Origin: Paenisporosarcina sp. OV554
Lineage (GTDB): Bacteria > Bacillota > Bacilli > Bacillales_A > Planococcaceae
DNA length: 64,000 nucleotides
NCBI RefSeq assembly: GCF_003058165.1
Contig: NZ_QBUC01000008.1
Coordinates: forward strand, 88,980-152,979
Direction: 5' to 3'
A program made the position numbers and the translations under genes. The notes below the pieces were generated by a model. That model had not been told where the DNA came from, did not search any database, and was given only the letters and a program-made list of their open reading frames with translations. Shown here piece after piece: positions 46,294 through 54,953 of this stretch (positions within the stretch are counted from its first letter, which is position 1; the number at the start of each line of letters is the position of its first letter).

Positions 46294-47199
46294 TTATCCA
46301 ATTAACGTAACTTTCAGTTGAGAAAGGAGCCATTTGGGAACCACAAAACGCACCGTCACGAGTGGATCTACAACTTGACAAATTTCTAGTTGTCCTACCG
46401 CACTCATCAGCATTGTCACTTCACTAATGTTCATTTCCGTGCGTTCTACCAATCTATTAATCATGAGTTGTGTAGCCAATTTTGAAGCTTCATCCAGTGT
46501 CTTGGCTGAAGCAATTTGTGTAAAGCTCTCTTCATTTTCAAGCATTGGTTGCTCCAAATGTTGCCCTTTTATGACTTCAAGTGTGACAGTAGCAGCACCC
46601 GCTACTTCAACTCCAGAGACACTTACTTCTCCGTCACCCATCGCTGCGTGAAAATCTCCTAATCCAAACAAAGCACCTTCGACAGCTATTGGGAAATACA
46701 AAGTTGCCCCTTCTGTTACCATTTTATTGTCCATATTACCACCATGTGCTCCAGGGGTTCCACAGTTTACACCTTGTCCACTTGGCGCAACACCAATTAC
46801 CCCAATCATTTTATTTAGAGGAAGTTGCAGATCATTAAACAGAATTTCATTGTATTCAATTGGTAAGATTTTGACGCTCATTTTCTCAATTTGCTGACCC
46901 ATCACACCTAAATTTGGACCAACGAGCATAACGCCTTGCGAATCGATTTCAATCGTGTGTATGGTAACTTTTAATACATCCCCTAGCTTTGCATCCTCTA
47001 CAAATATAGGTCCTGTTGCAGGATTGATTTGATTCCAATCAAGATCAGTAAGTTCCATATCTTCCGAGCCTATTTGATTTTTGAAGCAATCGTACGTTTC
47101 CACACGCACCGTACTTCCAGATGCTACAGTAGCAATTGGCTGATTCGTCTCGTTAAATTCATATATTATCCCAGCATCCCGCGAAATGGTTTTCATCAT
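46294..47199 (-). CDS. Acetamidase/formamidase family protein
   Basis: A 301-residue FmdA/AmdA-family hydrolase, releasing ammonia from short amides. Landmarks are VRVETYDCFKNQIGSEDM, GPIFVEDAKLGDVLKVTI, GVIGVAPSGQGVNCGTPGAHGGNMD and LGDFHAAMGDGEVS. The zinc/active-site region GDxHAxxGDGE is intact. GGAGGGG precedes paired ATGs at 47199/47196; the frame to 47211 is not needed. It has no obvious partner genes; substrate unknown. Confidence 0.9.
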   Translation of the reverse strand: MMKTISRDAGIIYEFNETNQPIATVASGSTVRVETYDCFKNQIGSEDMELTDLDWNQINPATGPIFVEDAKLGDVLKVTIHTIEIDSQGVMLVGPNLGVMGQQIEKMSVKILPIEYNEILFNDLQLPLNKMIGVIGVAPSGQGVNCGTPGAHGGNMDNKMVTEGATLYFPIAVEGALFGLGDFHAAMGDGEVSVSGVEVAGAATVTLEVIKGQHLEQPMLENEESFTQIASAKTLDEASKLATQLMINRLVERTEMNISEVTMLMSAVGQLEICQVVDPLVTVRFVVPKWLLSQLKVTLIG

Positions 47200-47292
47200 A
47201 ATCCCCTCCATTCAAGTTGGTATGGTTGTTCATGATATTAGATGAACTATATCTATATCTTCTACTATTATTTAAAGGCGATTAACACCTAG

Positions 47293-47388
47293 CTATTTTT
47301 GAGTCACTTCAAATTCAAGTGTTTCTAAGTTAATTGTAGCATTATACATTACATTTGTATTTAAATATTCTGTGAATTCAATAACCAA
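47293..47388 (-). pseudogene. Coding remnant A (32 codons)
   Basis: An open stretch between stops reads LVIEFTEYLNTNVMYNATIN and ends LEFEVTQK. Its composition looks protein-coding, but it has no start or ribosome site. It may be a piece of the same decayed gene as the next remnant. The parent protein is not recognised. Confidence 0.4.
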
Positions 47389-47416
47389 TCACATCATAAA
47401 TCCCTAATTTTTACAT

Positions 47417-47578
47417 TTAAAATTCTAGTTCTTCCGTATATTTATTAATTAGATTTATTTCCCCACCATCAAGAGCGTTTTCGCTTTCAAAATACCAAAT
47501 GTACAAACCTTCTAATTGATATTCTTCGACAACGTTGTTAGGTAACATTCCTGCGGCAGGTGTGCTTTCTTCGCTCCC
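47417..47578 (-). pseudogene. Coding remnant B (53 codons)
   Basis: An open stretch between stops reads GSEESTPAAGMLPNNVVEEY, then LEGLYIWYFESENALDGGEI, and ends INKYTEELEF. It looks like the C-terminal end of a lost gene. No start or ribosome site is visible. The parent protein is not recognised. The rest of 47200-47816 holds an imperfect GGCCGAA/TTCGGCC hairpin at 47651-47673 and no gene. Confidence 0.45.
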
Positions 47579-47782
47579 TTACAACCTGGACGCTCACAGT
47601 TAAAATCGTTTGGTTTACTAAAGATTAAATACTATCTTTAAGTAGATATTCGGCCGAAGATGATATTTCGGCCACTTTCTGCTTACTTTATTTTCAAGAT
47701 TAGCGATTCCAAAATTGATGAGAGCCAATTGTGGTGCCACCGTTTATTAATCCTTTAAATTAAGTGGCACTATCAATCCAAC

Positions 47783-47812
47783 AAAAAAAACGCCCTCAAA
47801 AAGAGGACGCTT
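47783..47812 (-). terminator. Rho-independent terminator after ywdK
   Basis: On the minus strand GCGTCCTC, a T loop and GAGGGCG pair (one wobble), followed by TTTTTTTTG. Confidence 0.8.
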
Positions 47813-47816
47813 ACCT

Positions 47817-48197
47817 TTAGTTCGTATGTTTTACTACGGCTATGACCACGAGAACCCACGCTGAAAGGAAGGCTACGCCTCCGATTGGCGTGATTGCACC
47901 CAAGACACCAATGCCACTTAGGCTTAATACATATAGTGAGCCAGAGAAAATCACGATACCTGCTAACATTAAATAGCCTGCCCAGCTAAGTTGTGATACG
48001 TTTCCAATGATATTCGTGCTCATCAAGATTCCGATAACGATTAATCCAATTGCATGATACATTTGGTATTGAACGGCTATTTCCCAAATGGCTAAATATT
48101 TTTCAGAGAGTCTTTCTTTTAATGCATGAGCACCGAATGCTCCGAATGCAACGGCAATAAACGCGTTTACTGCACCGGCAATGATAAAAAATGGCAT
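47817..48197 (-). CDS. ywdK: DUF423 family membrane protein YwdK
   Basis: A 126-residue protein with four membrane helices. The signature is near the start: FIAVAFGAFGAHALKERLS, then QYQMYHAIGLIVIGI, and GIVIFSGSLYVLSLSGIGVLGAITPIGG. DUF423 proteins are widespread and of unknown function. It lies upstream of nothing else on its strand until ywdI-ung behind it, as in the ywd region of B. subtilis. Confidence 0.9.
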   Translation of the reverse strand: MPFFIIAGAVNAFIAVAFGAFGAHALKERLSEKYLAIWEIAVQYQMYHAIGLIVIGILMSTNIIGNVSQLSWAGYLMLAGIVIFSGSLYVLSLSGIGVLGAITPIGGVAFLSAWVLVVIAVVKHTN

Positions 48198-48254
48198 GAA
48201 TTTATTCCTTCTTTCATAAATGGATGAGTAAAAATAATTCTGGTGATGTTATTG

Positions 48255-48515
48255 TTAAAAATCAAATAACGAATCGCCGTTTGCGTCTGCTTCTTTCATG
48301 CGTTCGCCTACAGAAATGGATGGAGCTGCTGGAGCGGTTTGAGCGATTTGTATTGGCATGCTTAAAGGCTTCACATCAGGTTGTTCGCCTAATGCTACAT
48401 CGCACAAGGCACGAATAGCTAGCAAAGACTCACGAATACTTTGATCATCGCCTTTACTTTTCGCAATGGATACATGTCTCTCTATTTCGGTGACAACTCG
48501 ACTTAATGGAATCAT
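48255..48515 (-). CDS. ywdI: YwdI family protein
   Basis: An 86-residue soluble protein of the YwdI family, function unknown. It reads MIPLSRVVTEIERHVSIAKS, then QSIRESLLAIRALCDVALGE, and a low-complexity Pro/Ala linker. AAAGGAGAG precedes the ATG. It lies between ung and ywdK, as in B. subtilis. Confidence 0.8.
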   Translation of the reverse strand: MIPLSRVVTEIERHVSIAKSKGDDQSIRESLLAIRALCDVALGEQPDVKPLSMPIQIAQTAPAAPSISVGERMKEADANGDSLFDF

Positions 48516-48570
48516 GTTGAGTCACTCTCCTTTTCACGTCTTCTTGTCAGAGTTCACTTTACCATGAAAT

Positions 48571-49254
48571 CTACTTCAAGCAAAAGTCTATTGGTTGTAA
48601 ACCCCATTCTTTTAGTTGCTTATTAATTTTGGAATAAGGTTTACTTCCAAAGAACCCACGATATGCACTTAACGGGCTTGGGTGCACAGATTCAATAATG
48701 GCATGACGTGATGTGTCTATTAATTTCCGTTTCAATTGCGCAGGTCTTCCCCACAATACAAAAACCACAGGAGTTTCGCGCTGTGAAAGTTTTCGAATGA
48801 CTTCATCTGTAAACAGTTCCCACCCTTGATCTTTATGCGAATGTGCAGCACTCGCTCGAACGGTTAGAACTGTGTTTAAAAGGAAGACACCTTGTTGTGC
48901 CCATTTAGTCAACGTTCCTTCTAATGGGATTTCACATCCGAGGTCATCAGTCAGTTCTTTTAACATGTTTCGTAAACTCGGGGGATGTTTAACGCCCGCT
49001 TGGACTGAAAAGCTCATTCCATGTGCTTGACCTGGACCGTGGTATGGATCTTGTCCAACTATGACGACTTTGACGTCTTTGAAGGCTGTTTCATTAAAAG
49101 CACTCCATAAATCATCAATCTTTGGGTAGATGGTTTCGCTAGTATATTGTTGTTTCAAAAACTCGCGTAATTGTAGATAGTAAGGTTTGTCGAATTCTGT
49201 TTCAAGTACTTGTTGCCAATCATTTTCAAATATTGTTTTTTCCACAAACTTCAC
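48571..49254 (-). CDS. ung: Uracil-DNA glycosylase
   Basis: A 227-residue family 1 uracil-DNA glycosylase of base-excision repair. The water-activating Asp is D69 in [20 protein letters not shown], and the His-containing leucine loop is [32 protein letters not shown] carries the uracil-contacting region. It overlaps the DUF4230 gene by four bases. Confidence 0.97.
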   Translation of the reverse strand: MKFVEKTIFENDWQQVLETEFDKPYYLQLREFLKQQYTSETIYPKIDDLWSAFNETAFKDVKVVIVGQDPYHGPGQAHGMSFSVQAGVKHPPSLRNMLKELTDDLGCEIPLEGTLTKWAQQGVFLLNTVLTVRASAAHSHKDQGWELFTDEVIRKLSQRETPVVFVLWGRPAQLKRKLIDTSRHAIIESVHPSPLSAYRGFFGSKPYSKINKQLKEWGLQPIDFCLK

Positions 49255-49997
49255 TCCTCGAATTCAACCGTGACTTCATACTCAACCAATGAAAACATCT
49301 CTGCAACAGACTGTGCTGCGTTTTCTTCGGCAAGTTCTAATACCCCTTGTCCAGTTGTTTCTTCCATCATTAGTTTTTCCGCTTCTTCTGCCAGTTCATA
49401 AGCTTCTGAAATGTCGGCTTTCTCACGGAATAGTCCTTCATATGAAAATACTTCGACTTGATCGAAGAATATTTCAGGGCCTCCCAAAAACTCGGCTCCT
49501 GGTAAGGTAAGTGTGGCTGTTTTTGCTTCTTCATCGAGCACGATATCGTCTTCTTGGAGTTTCGAGAAATCAATGCCGGCTTTTACAGACCCAGGAATGA
49601 CCACTAACAATTGACGTTTGGTACCAGGTAAATCGAGTCCAATTTCTTTCCCTAAAATCGCATTATCTTGGCGTTCAATAATTACTTTTGTATAAGCTTC
49701 TGCAGTTGCTAATTCATTTAATGCTTGAATTTTCTCTAAAAAAGCTCCCTTATTTTCTGTAAAGGTACTTCCTTGAATCATCCAAAATGCAACGAAAGGA
49801 ATGACGAGAATAAGTGCAATTAACCCTGTAAGGAACCATAAGAATTTTCTTTTCCAAATCGACATGAAAAGTGAGCCGACTTGCCGAAATCCAGATGTAC
49901 GTCGCTGAACACTATCTACTGAAACGGCTACTTCATCTTGCGCTTTTAATTCTTCAAGTAACTTTTCAATTTCTCTTATTCTCTGATCTTTTGACAT
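49251..49997 (-). CDS. DUF4230 family membrane-anchored protein
   Basis: A 248-residue protein. A charged cytoplasmic N terminus (residues 1-50, with a short coiled coil [17 protein letters not shown]) is followed by one membrane helix (about 58-80, [20 protein letters not shown]) and an outside domain of about 165 residues that matches DUF4230 ([20 protein letters not shown] and [12 protein letters not shown]). The function is unknown. AAAAGGGG lies six bases before the ATG at 49997; the frame to 50075 is not used. It is coupled to ung. Confidence 0.85.
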   Translation of the reverse strand: MSKDQRIREIEKLLEELKAQDEVAVSVDSVQRRTSGFRQVGSLFMSIWKRKFLWFLTGLIALILVIPFVAFWMIQGSTFTENKGAFLEKIQALNELATAEAYTKVIIERQDNAILGKEIGLDLPGTKRQLLVVIPGSVKAGIDFSKLQEDDIVLDEEAKTATLTLPGAEFLGGPEIFFDQVEVFSYEGLFREKADISEAYELAEEAEKLMMEETTGQGVLELAEENAAQSVAEMFSLVEYEVTVEFEE

Positions 49998-50112
49998 TGT
50001 TTTCCCCTTTTCTATCTTTTCGTCAATGACTCTCGTACGTTTACGATAAGGGAAAATTTCAAATTGTACAACCATCAGACGAATGATAGGATATTTACAG
50101 AGGTGATGCGGA

Positions 50113-50373
50113 ATGGCGGATTATCAGTGGCGAGAAAAAATGCGTAAAGTAGAACGCTCGACAAAGGAAGTCAGTCAAGTACCCGAACGTGCGAAAACAC
50201 TAGGTTTTGGATGTTTTACGATTGGTATGTTTGTGGTTGTATTGTTATTCGCATTTATTAGTTTTGGACTCATTTCGCAGCGTTACTGGATTGCCGGAGG
50301 GGTTACTTTAATTTTCACGCTCGGTTTAGCCTTTATTTCAATTCAACTGTTACGCGCAGATAAGCTCCAATAA
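50113..50373 (+). CDS. Small membrane protein, unknown
   Basis: An 86-residue protein with a basic soluble N terminus (MADYQWREKMRKVERSTKEV) and two membrane helices (about 32-52 and 60-80). GAGGTGATGCGG precedes the ATG. I do not recognise a family. It is divergent from the DUF4230 gene and 63 bases before pdxK on the same strand. Confidence 0.75.
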   Translation: MADYQWREKMRKVERSTKEVSQVPERAKTLGFGCFTIGMFVVVLLFAFISFGLISQRYWIAGGVTLIFTLGLAFISIQLLRADKLQ

Positions 50374-50436
50374 TTGAATTCCCATTAATTTTTGGTACGA
50401 TAGAATATAGAAACTTTATGAAATGAGGGTCAAAAT

Positions 50437-51270
50437 ATGTCTTTGAAAAAAACATTAACGATCGCGGGATCTGATACTTCAGGTGGCGCAGGCATACAAG
50501 CAGACTTAAAAACGTTCCAAGAGCACGGTACATATGGGATGAATGCTTTGACAGTAATCGTGACAATGGATCCTGAAAATGGTTGGAGCCATGGCATCCA
50601 TCCGATTCCAGTTGATACATTGAAGGCTCAACTAAAAACGGCTCTTTCGACAGGCGTAGATGCTATTAAAACTGGTATGTTACCGACTGTTGAAATCATT
50701 CATACAGCAGCTGAAGCAATTGATAGTTCTGGTCTTGAGAAAGTTGTTATTGATCCGGTATTAGTTTGTAAAGGTGAAGATGAGGCGCTATTCCCTGAAA
50801 ACGTTGAGGCTATCGTGAAGTCATTGCTTCCACGTGCATTGGTTGTTACACCTAACCTTTTCGAGGCTGGACAACTTTCAGGTCTTGGTACGTTAACAAC
50901 AATCGACGATATGAAACGTGCAGCTGTTAAAATTCATGAAGCTGGCGCTAAAAACGTAGTCATTAAAGGTGGAAAACAATTGCAACATGATAAAGCAGTT
51001 GATTTGTTCTTTAACGGATCTACTTATACTTTGCTTGAATCAGAAAAGACAGCTACCACTTATAACCATGGTGCTGGCTGTACATTTGCTGCAGCAGTAA
51101 CTGCTAACTTGGCGAACGGCTTAGCGGTAAATGAATCCATTATTGAAGCGAAGAAATTTGTTTCAGCAGCTATCGCAAACGGTTGGAAGTTAAATGAATA
51201 TGTTGGTCCAGTCATGCACGGAGCAAAAAATCGCTTTGGCGCACCTGAAGTAACAACTTCTGAAGTTTAA
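50437..51270 (+). CDS. pdxK: Pyridoxine/pyridoxal kinase (ThiD-like)
   Basis: A 277-residue ribokinase-fold kinase of the ThiD/PdxK type. Landmarks are TIAGSDTSGGAGIQADLKTF, YGMNALTVIVTMDP, AIKTGMLPTVEII, VVTPNLFEAGQLSG, VVIKGGKQL, and the anion hole NHGAGCTFAAAVTA with the catalytic Cys/Asp position changed as in PdxK. B. subtilis PdxK (YwdB) in this gene neighbourhood is a pyridoxine kinase, so I prefer that to HMP kinase; both reactions are possible. Confidence 0.9.
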   Translation: MSLKKTLTIAGSDTSGGAGIQADLKTFQEHGTYGMNALTVIVTMDPENGWSHGIHPIPVDTLKAQLKTALSTGVDAIKTGMLPTVEIIHTAAEAIDSSGLEKVVIDPVLVCKGEDEALFPENVEAIVKSLLPRALVVTPNLFEAGQLSGLGTLTTIDDMKRAAVKIHEAGAKNVVIKGGKQLQHDKAVDLFFNGSTYTLLESEKTATTYNHGAGCTFAAAVTANLANGLAVNESIIEAKKFVSAAIANGWKLNEYVGPVMHGAKNRFGAPEVTTSEV

Positions 51271-51278
51271 TCATACGA

Positions 51279-51317
51279 AAAGTCATCCGGAATCACATTT
51301 CGGATGACTTTTTTTTG
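51279..51317 (+). terminator. Rho-independent terminator after pdxK
   Basis: AAAGTCATCCG and CGGATGACTTT pair perfectly (51279-51289 with 51301-51311), then TTTTTT. Confidence 0.95.
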
Positions 51318-51394
51318 TTAAATTGAAGCGTTTTGCCCCACATGCTATCGTTCACTTGACGTTTTTTGGAGGAATTTTTGTTGAGCGATTGCTC

Positions 51395-51507
51395 AGTTGG
51401 AAATTTTTAAGGCCAAGTTGGAAAATTTGAGAGCCAAGTTGGAAAAAAGGGATGCCAAGTTGGAAAATTCGCGCTCCAAGTTGGAATCGAGATTTTCTAG
51501 AATCTCG
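51395..51507 (+). repeat. Intergenic array of AGTTGGAA, 21-bp period
   Basis: AGTTGGAA starts at 51395, 51416, 51437, 51458 and 51479, exactly 21 bases apart, with the bases CCA before units 2-5. The last unit runs into a CGAGATT/AATCTCG hairpin (51488-51494 with 51501-51507). It lies past the pdxK terminator, convergent to the permease operon. Because 21 bases are seven codons, one frame reads as a false coiled coil (KLEN/KLEK heptads); that frame has no ribosome site and runs into the terminator. Confidence 0.9.
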
Positions 51508-51528
51508 AAAGTAGAGTGTCATCAACAC

Positions 51529-51563
51529 ATAATAAAAGGCTGCCGTTTTATCCGGCAACCTTT
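51529..51563 (-). terminator. Rho-independent terminator after the permease operon
   Basis: AAAGGCTGCCG and CGGCAACCTTT pair with one mismatch (51535-51563). On the minus strand TTATT follows. Confidence 0.7.
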
Positions 51564-51573
51564 ATTTTTCACT

Positions 51574-52605
51574 TTATTTAGATGCGGTCATATCTTTTTT
51601 CAACAAAATCAGTTTGGATTTAAGTTGTTGTTGGTTCCATTCAATTGTTTCGTCTGAGACAAAGGCCATTTTTTTACGTTTTGTTAATTTTACTTTGCCA
51701 TTCATTGCTCTTGTGTAGCCTTCGATCATTGCAGCAATGGCTAATATGACAATGGCAAAACTGACGGCTGGTCCTAGTGGTAGCCAGGGTGCCCCTTGAA
51801 GATATTGGAAGGAGTTACCGAATATGCCTGCCCATTCAAATGAAATCGATTTAGGTGGATCTCCAAACATCGGGTCATAGTCAACGTCTGTTCCTCCTAA
51901 AAACAATTGGAGCAATCCTAGATGGGCAAATATAATGAGCGATTCAACCACTTGTTGGCCATAAAGCACCAGCATTTTTTCACGTAGTTGAGGTGTTAGA
52001 TGGCGTATGATAATGCGTCTGCGACTTGCACCTAATGTTCGTGCAGCCAATATATATTCTTGATGGTACAAAAGATTGGCTTCGTTTCCGATTAATGTGG
52101 CAACAATTGGTACCGTTATGAGTGCCATGATAATGACTTGGAAGATGATTCTTTCGTTTATGGTCGTTGAAAATCCTTCCTCAGGCATCCACAGAATCGG
52201 TGTTAGTAGGAGGACGGCAAAAATCGTCATTGGAACGTAATGTATTGGATCAATTAGAGCATTTATCCAAGTACGTTGACGCTGAAAATACGTGCCTATT
52301 ACAAATCCCAAAGGAATGGCAATCAACATACGTAATGCAGCAACGGCCATTGCGGCCAAGATTGTGTACTTTGCCCCTAGCATGATTTTCGCTAACATAT
52401 CATAACCGAATTGATCTGTTCCAAGGGGATGCATCCAACTTGGAGAAATTGGTGGCCCTTCAACTGCACGTCCGTTTTCCTCAATGAAAAATGTTTGCTT
52501 TGGCACATTTCCAAAAATCCATTCAAATACATAGCTTCCACCTAAAAAGAAGGCGACGATGCCAAATCCAATAAGAAATAGAGGTTGTCTCCATACTGAT
52601 TTCAA
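51574..52605 (-). CDS. ABC transporter permease, OppC-like
   Basis: A 343-residue inner-membrane permease of the peptide/nickel (OppBC/DppBC) type with about six membrane helices. PSWMHPLGTDQFGYDMLAKI is the OppC signature near the N terminus, and the EAA-like coupling loop is at YILAARTLGASRRRIIIRH. A long outside segment with GGTDVDYDPMFGDPP lies before the last helices. It overlaps the OppB-like gene by four bases. No binding protein or ATPase lies next to it. Confidence 0.88.
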   Translation of the reverse strand: MKSVWRQPLFLIGFGIVAFFLGGSYVFEWIFGNVPKQTFFIEENGRAVEGPPISPSWMHPLGTDQFGYDMLAKIMLGAKYTILAAMAVAALRMLIAIPLGFVIGTYFQRQRTWINALIDPIHYVPMTIFAVLLLTPILWMPEEGFSTTINERIIFQVIIMALITVPIVATLIGNEANLLYHQEYILAARTLGASRRRIIIRHLTPQLREKMLVLYGQQVVESLIIFAHLGLLQLFLGGTDVDYDPMFGDPPKSISFEWAGIFGNSFQYLQGAPWLPLGPAVSFAIVILAIAAMIEGYTRAMNGKVKLTKRKKMAFVSDETIEWNQQQLKSKLILLKKDMTASK

Positions 52606-53489
52606 AGTGCTGCACCTCCCCTACTCATTCGGCGAATGAAGTACCATTCTCCTAAACTATATAATAAGAAAACCGGTAAGAAGAAGCTTAGTACGGTGAC
52701 TAAAAATAATATTCCACTCAAGTTTTCAGACATGTAATACATAATGCCAGGTATATGAAACATTAATTCGAGAATAAAGAGATTTGATAACATAAACCAC
52801 ATTGTTTTTTTCGATTGGAAAAACACACTGATGATCGCATTACGAAATATATGTAAGAATAAGATAAATGCTTTTCCAAATCCTAATGATTTTGCAAGCT
52901 CCACATACATTTGACGTTCTTCAGCTTCAAACGTCAGCATGCTCAATCGATATAGTTGAATCATTGGTAGAATCATTAAACACAAAACTGGAAGCCAGTA
53001 GATTTTATCGTCGCCGATAACTGCAATTTTAGATACCAAGACGCCGGTTTGTTGAAAAATAACGACGACTGTCAATTGGGCTAATAAAATAATTAAGATG
53101 TCTGGAAATGACTCCAAAAAATAAAAAATCAGTTTAACGCGTGATCTTGATTTCTCGCTCAATAACATCGTAATAAAAGTACCAATTAAAGCGATAATAA
53201 TGGCTGCTGCTAGCGCTAAGAATAGAAGTTGCAATGAATAGCTGATATTTTCAAAGAGTTGCGGAAAGACAGGTACTTGGCGCACTTCTCCTCTTCCGAT
53301 GTAATAATCGACGCTTAAATCCCGGAAATCCCAAAGAGATTTCATATGAAATTGGAGCGTTTCTATGTATTCTTCCCATAGCAATTCGCCTTTTTGGAAT
53401 CCAGTAATCAATTGTGGTGCACCACTGATTAACAAGATACTAATCAATGCTACAACGAATTGAACTACCCACTTGAAAAAGCCTTTCAT
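52602..53489 (-). CDS. ABC transporter permease, OppB-like
   Basis: A 295-residue permease that pairs with the OppC-like product. It has about six membrane helices and an EAA-like loop at EERQMYVELAKSLGFGKAFI. An outside segment of about 60 residues follows the first helix (EYIETLQFHMKSLWDFRDLS and VDYYIGRGEVRQ). It is poorly conserved in the loop compared with DppB. It heads the two-gene operon; the substrate is unknown. Confidence 0.82.
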   Translation of the reverse strand: MKGFFKWVVQFVVALISILLISGAPQLITGFQKGELLWEEYIETLQFHMKSLWDFRDLSVDYYIGRGEVRQVPVFPQLFENISYSLQLLFLALAAAIIIALIGTFITMLLSEKSRSRVKLIFYFLESFPDILIILLAQLTVVVIFQQTGVLVSKIAVIGDDKIYWLPVLCLMILPMIQLYRLSMLTFEAEERQMYVELAKSLGFGKAFILFLHIFRNAIISVFFQSKKTMWFMLSNLFILELMFHIPGIMYYMSENLSGILFLVTVLSFFLPVFLLYSLGEWYFIRRMSRGGAAL

Positions 53490-53706
53490 ATTTAAAACCT
53501 CCTACTGTTCTAAAATTCAGATATTTCGATAATACCATATATCATTTCGTGCAACGAAAAGATTTTATATAATTGTGATGGCATATTACAGAAAGTGCAT
53601 GGCATTTTAAAGATACTTTTTATGTTTCCGAGCATGCTAATCGCTTTGTGTGGAAGATTTCTTTATACTAAGTTGTAGAAGTTTTGAGTTATGAGGAGGC
53701 TATCTA

Positions 53707-54057
53707 ATGGAAGTTGTAAACGTTGAGAAATTGCAGGGATTATTAAATTCCTTTGCTAATAAAGATATTTATCTTCACCTTGAAACGACAAACGGTGCAT
53801 ACGCATCTCACTTTGATGAGACGGTTTTTAATGCAGGTGCATTTATTCGCAATATTGTCATTCAGTACGAACTAGGTAAAGTAGCTGGAGAAAGTCCACA
53901 TCGCGTGGGCCTAAAATTGCCTCATGGTTGGGTGTATGCTCAAGGAATCACGCATTTTGAGTTGGATGAACATGGCCGCCTTTTGATGGCAGGACACGAT
54001 CAAACTGGAAAATTAGCGGTGGCGCTTCATATTAGCGAAATGCCATTTACGTATTAA
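53707..54057 (+). CDS. yojF: YojF family protein
   Basis: A 116-residue protein of the YojF (DUF1806) family, small and soluble. It reads GLLNSFANKDIYLHLETTNG, NAGAFIRNIVIQYELGKVAG, LPHGWVYAQGITHFELDEHG. The function is unknown. It lies 15 bases before bshB2, and the same yojF-yojG pair exists in B. subtilis, which suggests a link with bacillithiol synthesis. GAGGAGG precedes the ATG. Confidence 0.9.
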   Translation: MEVVNVEKLQGLLNSFANKDIYLHLETTNGAYASHFDETVFNAGAFIRNIVIQYELGKVAGESPHRVGLKLPHGWVYAQGITHFELDEHGRLLMAGHDQTGKLAVALHISEMPFTY

Positions 54058-54072
54058 GAAGGAGGAAATCAT

Positions 54073-54768
54073 ATGACTTTAACACAAGAAAGACACGTAC
54101 TCGTTGTATTTCCTCACCCAGATGACGAAGCATTTGGCGTTTCCGGTACCATCTCCATGTATATCAAACAGGGAACTCCGGTTACATATGCTTGTTTAAC
54201 ATTAGGCGAGATGGGACGTAATTTAGGAAATCCACCTTTTGCGACGCGTGAGTCTTTACCACATATCCGTAAAGATGAATTGATTGCTTCCGCACAAGCG
54301 ATGGGCTTGACCGATTTACGCATGATGGGTTTGCGGGATAAAACTGTAGAGTTTGAAGATGATGAAAAAATGGTTCAAATGATGACGAAGCTGATTGAAG
54401 AAACGAACCCATCACTCATCATTACGTTTTATCCGAACTACGCAGTGCATCCAGATCATGAAGCGACGGCTCGTGCGGTCGTACGTGCTGTTCGCCGTAT
54501 GGATGAGAATCTGCGTCCGAAATTGTATGCGGTAGCGTTTGCAAATAATACAAAGGATGATCTTGGAGAACCTGATGTCGTTCATGATATTCAGGAAGTA
54601 CGAGATCAAAAGATGGGCGCAATGCGTGCACATATTTCCCAGACAGCTTGGATGTTGGCGGAAATGGATAAACGTTTAGCTGAAGGAGAACCTGAAGCTG
54701 AGAACTGGTTTACCTATGAGCGGTTCTATAATTACCGCTGGCATGAAGATTTTGAAGAAACATTCTAA
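54073..54768 (+). CDS. bshB2: Bacillithiol biosynthesis deacetylase BshB2
   Basis: A 231-residue LmbE-type zinc deacetylase that removes acetyl from N-acetylglucosaminyl malate in bacillithiol synthesis. The zinc ligands are in VVFPHPDDEAFGVSGT (HPDD) and NYAVHPDHEATARAVV (HPDH). LTLGEMGRNLGNPPFATRES and RKDELIASAQAMG are typical of the BshB2 (YojG) branch. GAAGGAGG precedes the ATG. Confidence 0.94.
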   Translation: MTLTQERHVLVVFPHPDDEAFGVSGTISMYIKQGTPVTYACLTLGEMGRNLGNPPFATRESLPHIRKDELIASAQAMGLTDLRMMGLRDKTVEFEDDEKMVQMMTKLIEETNPSLIITFYPNYAVHPDHEATARAVVRAVRRMDENLRPKLYAVAFANNTKDDLGEPDVVHDIQEVRDQKMGAMRAHISQTAWMLAEMDKRLAEGEPEAENWFTYERFYNYRWHEDFEETF

Positions 54769-54797
54769 CTCTACAAGTAAATGATTATTTCCTAATG

Positions 54798-54841
54798 AAA
54801 TCCTGGAGATTCCACATAATATGGGTCTTTCAGGATTTTTA
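54798..54841 (+). terminator. Rho-independent terminator after bshB2
   Basis: AAATCCTG (54798-54805) pairs with CAGGATTT (54831-54838), then TT. The loop is long. Confidence 0.65.
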
Positions 54842-54953
54842 CTGTTTAAGTTGTGGAATAATAAGGAATAAATACAAATGTGGACTTTTTGAACTTCGGC
54901 AAGTATCATTACTAGAGAAGTTGAATAATTATACATCTTAGGAGGACTCATTT

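Noticed and set aside
51397..51657. Small plus-strand frame with KLE heptads (apparent coiled coil)
   Set aside because: It comes from the 21-bp AGTTGGAA array, then crosses a terminator and runs antisense into the permease gene.
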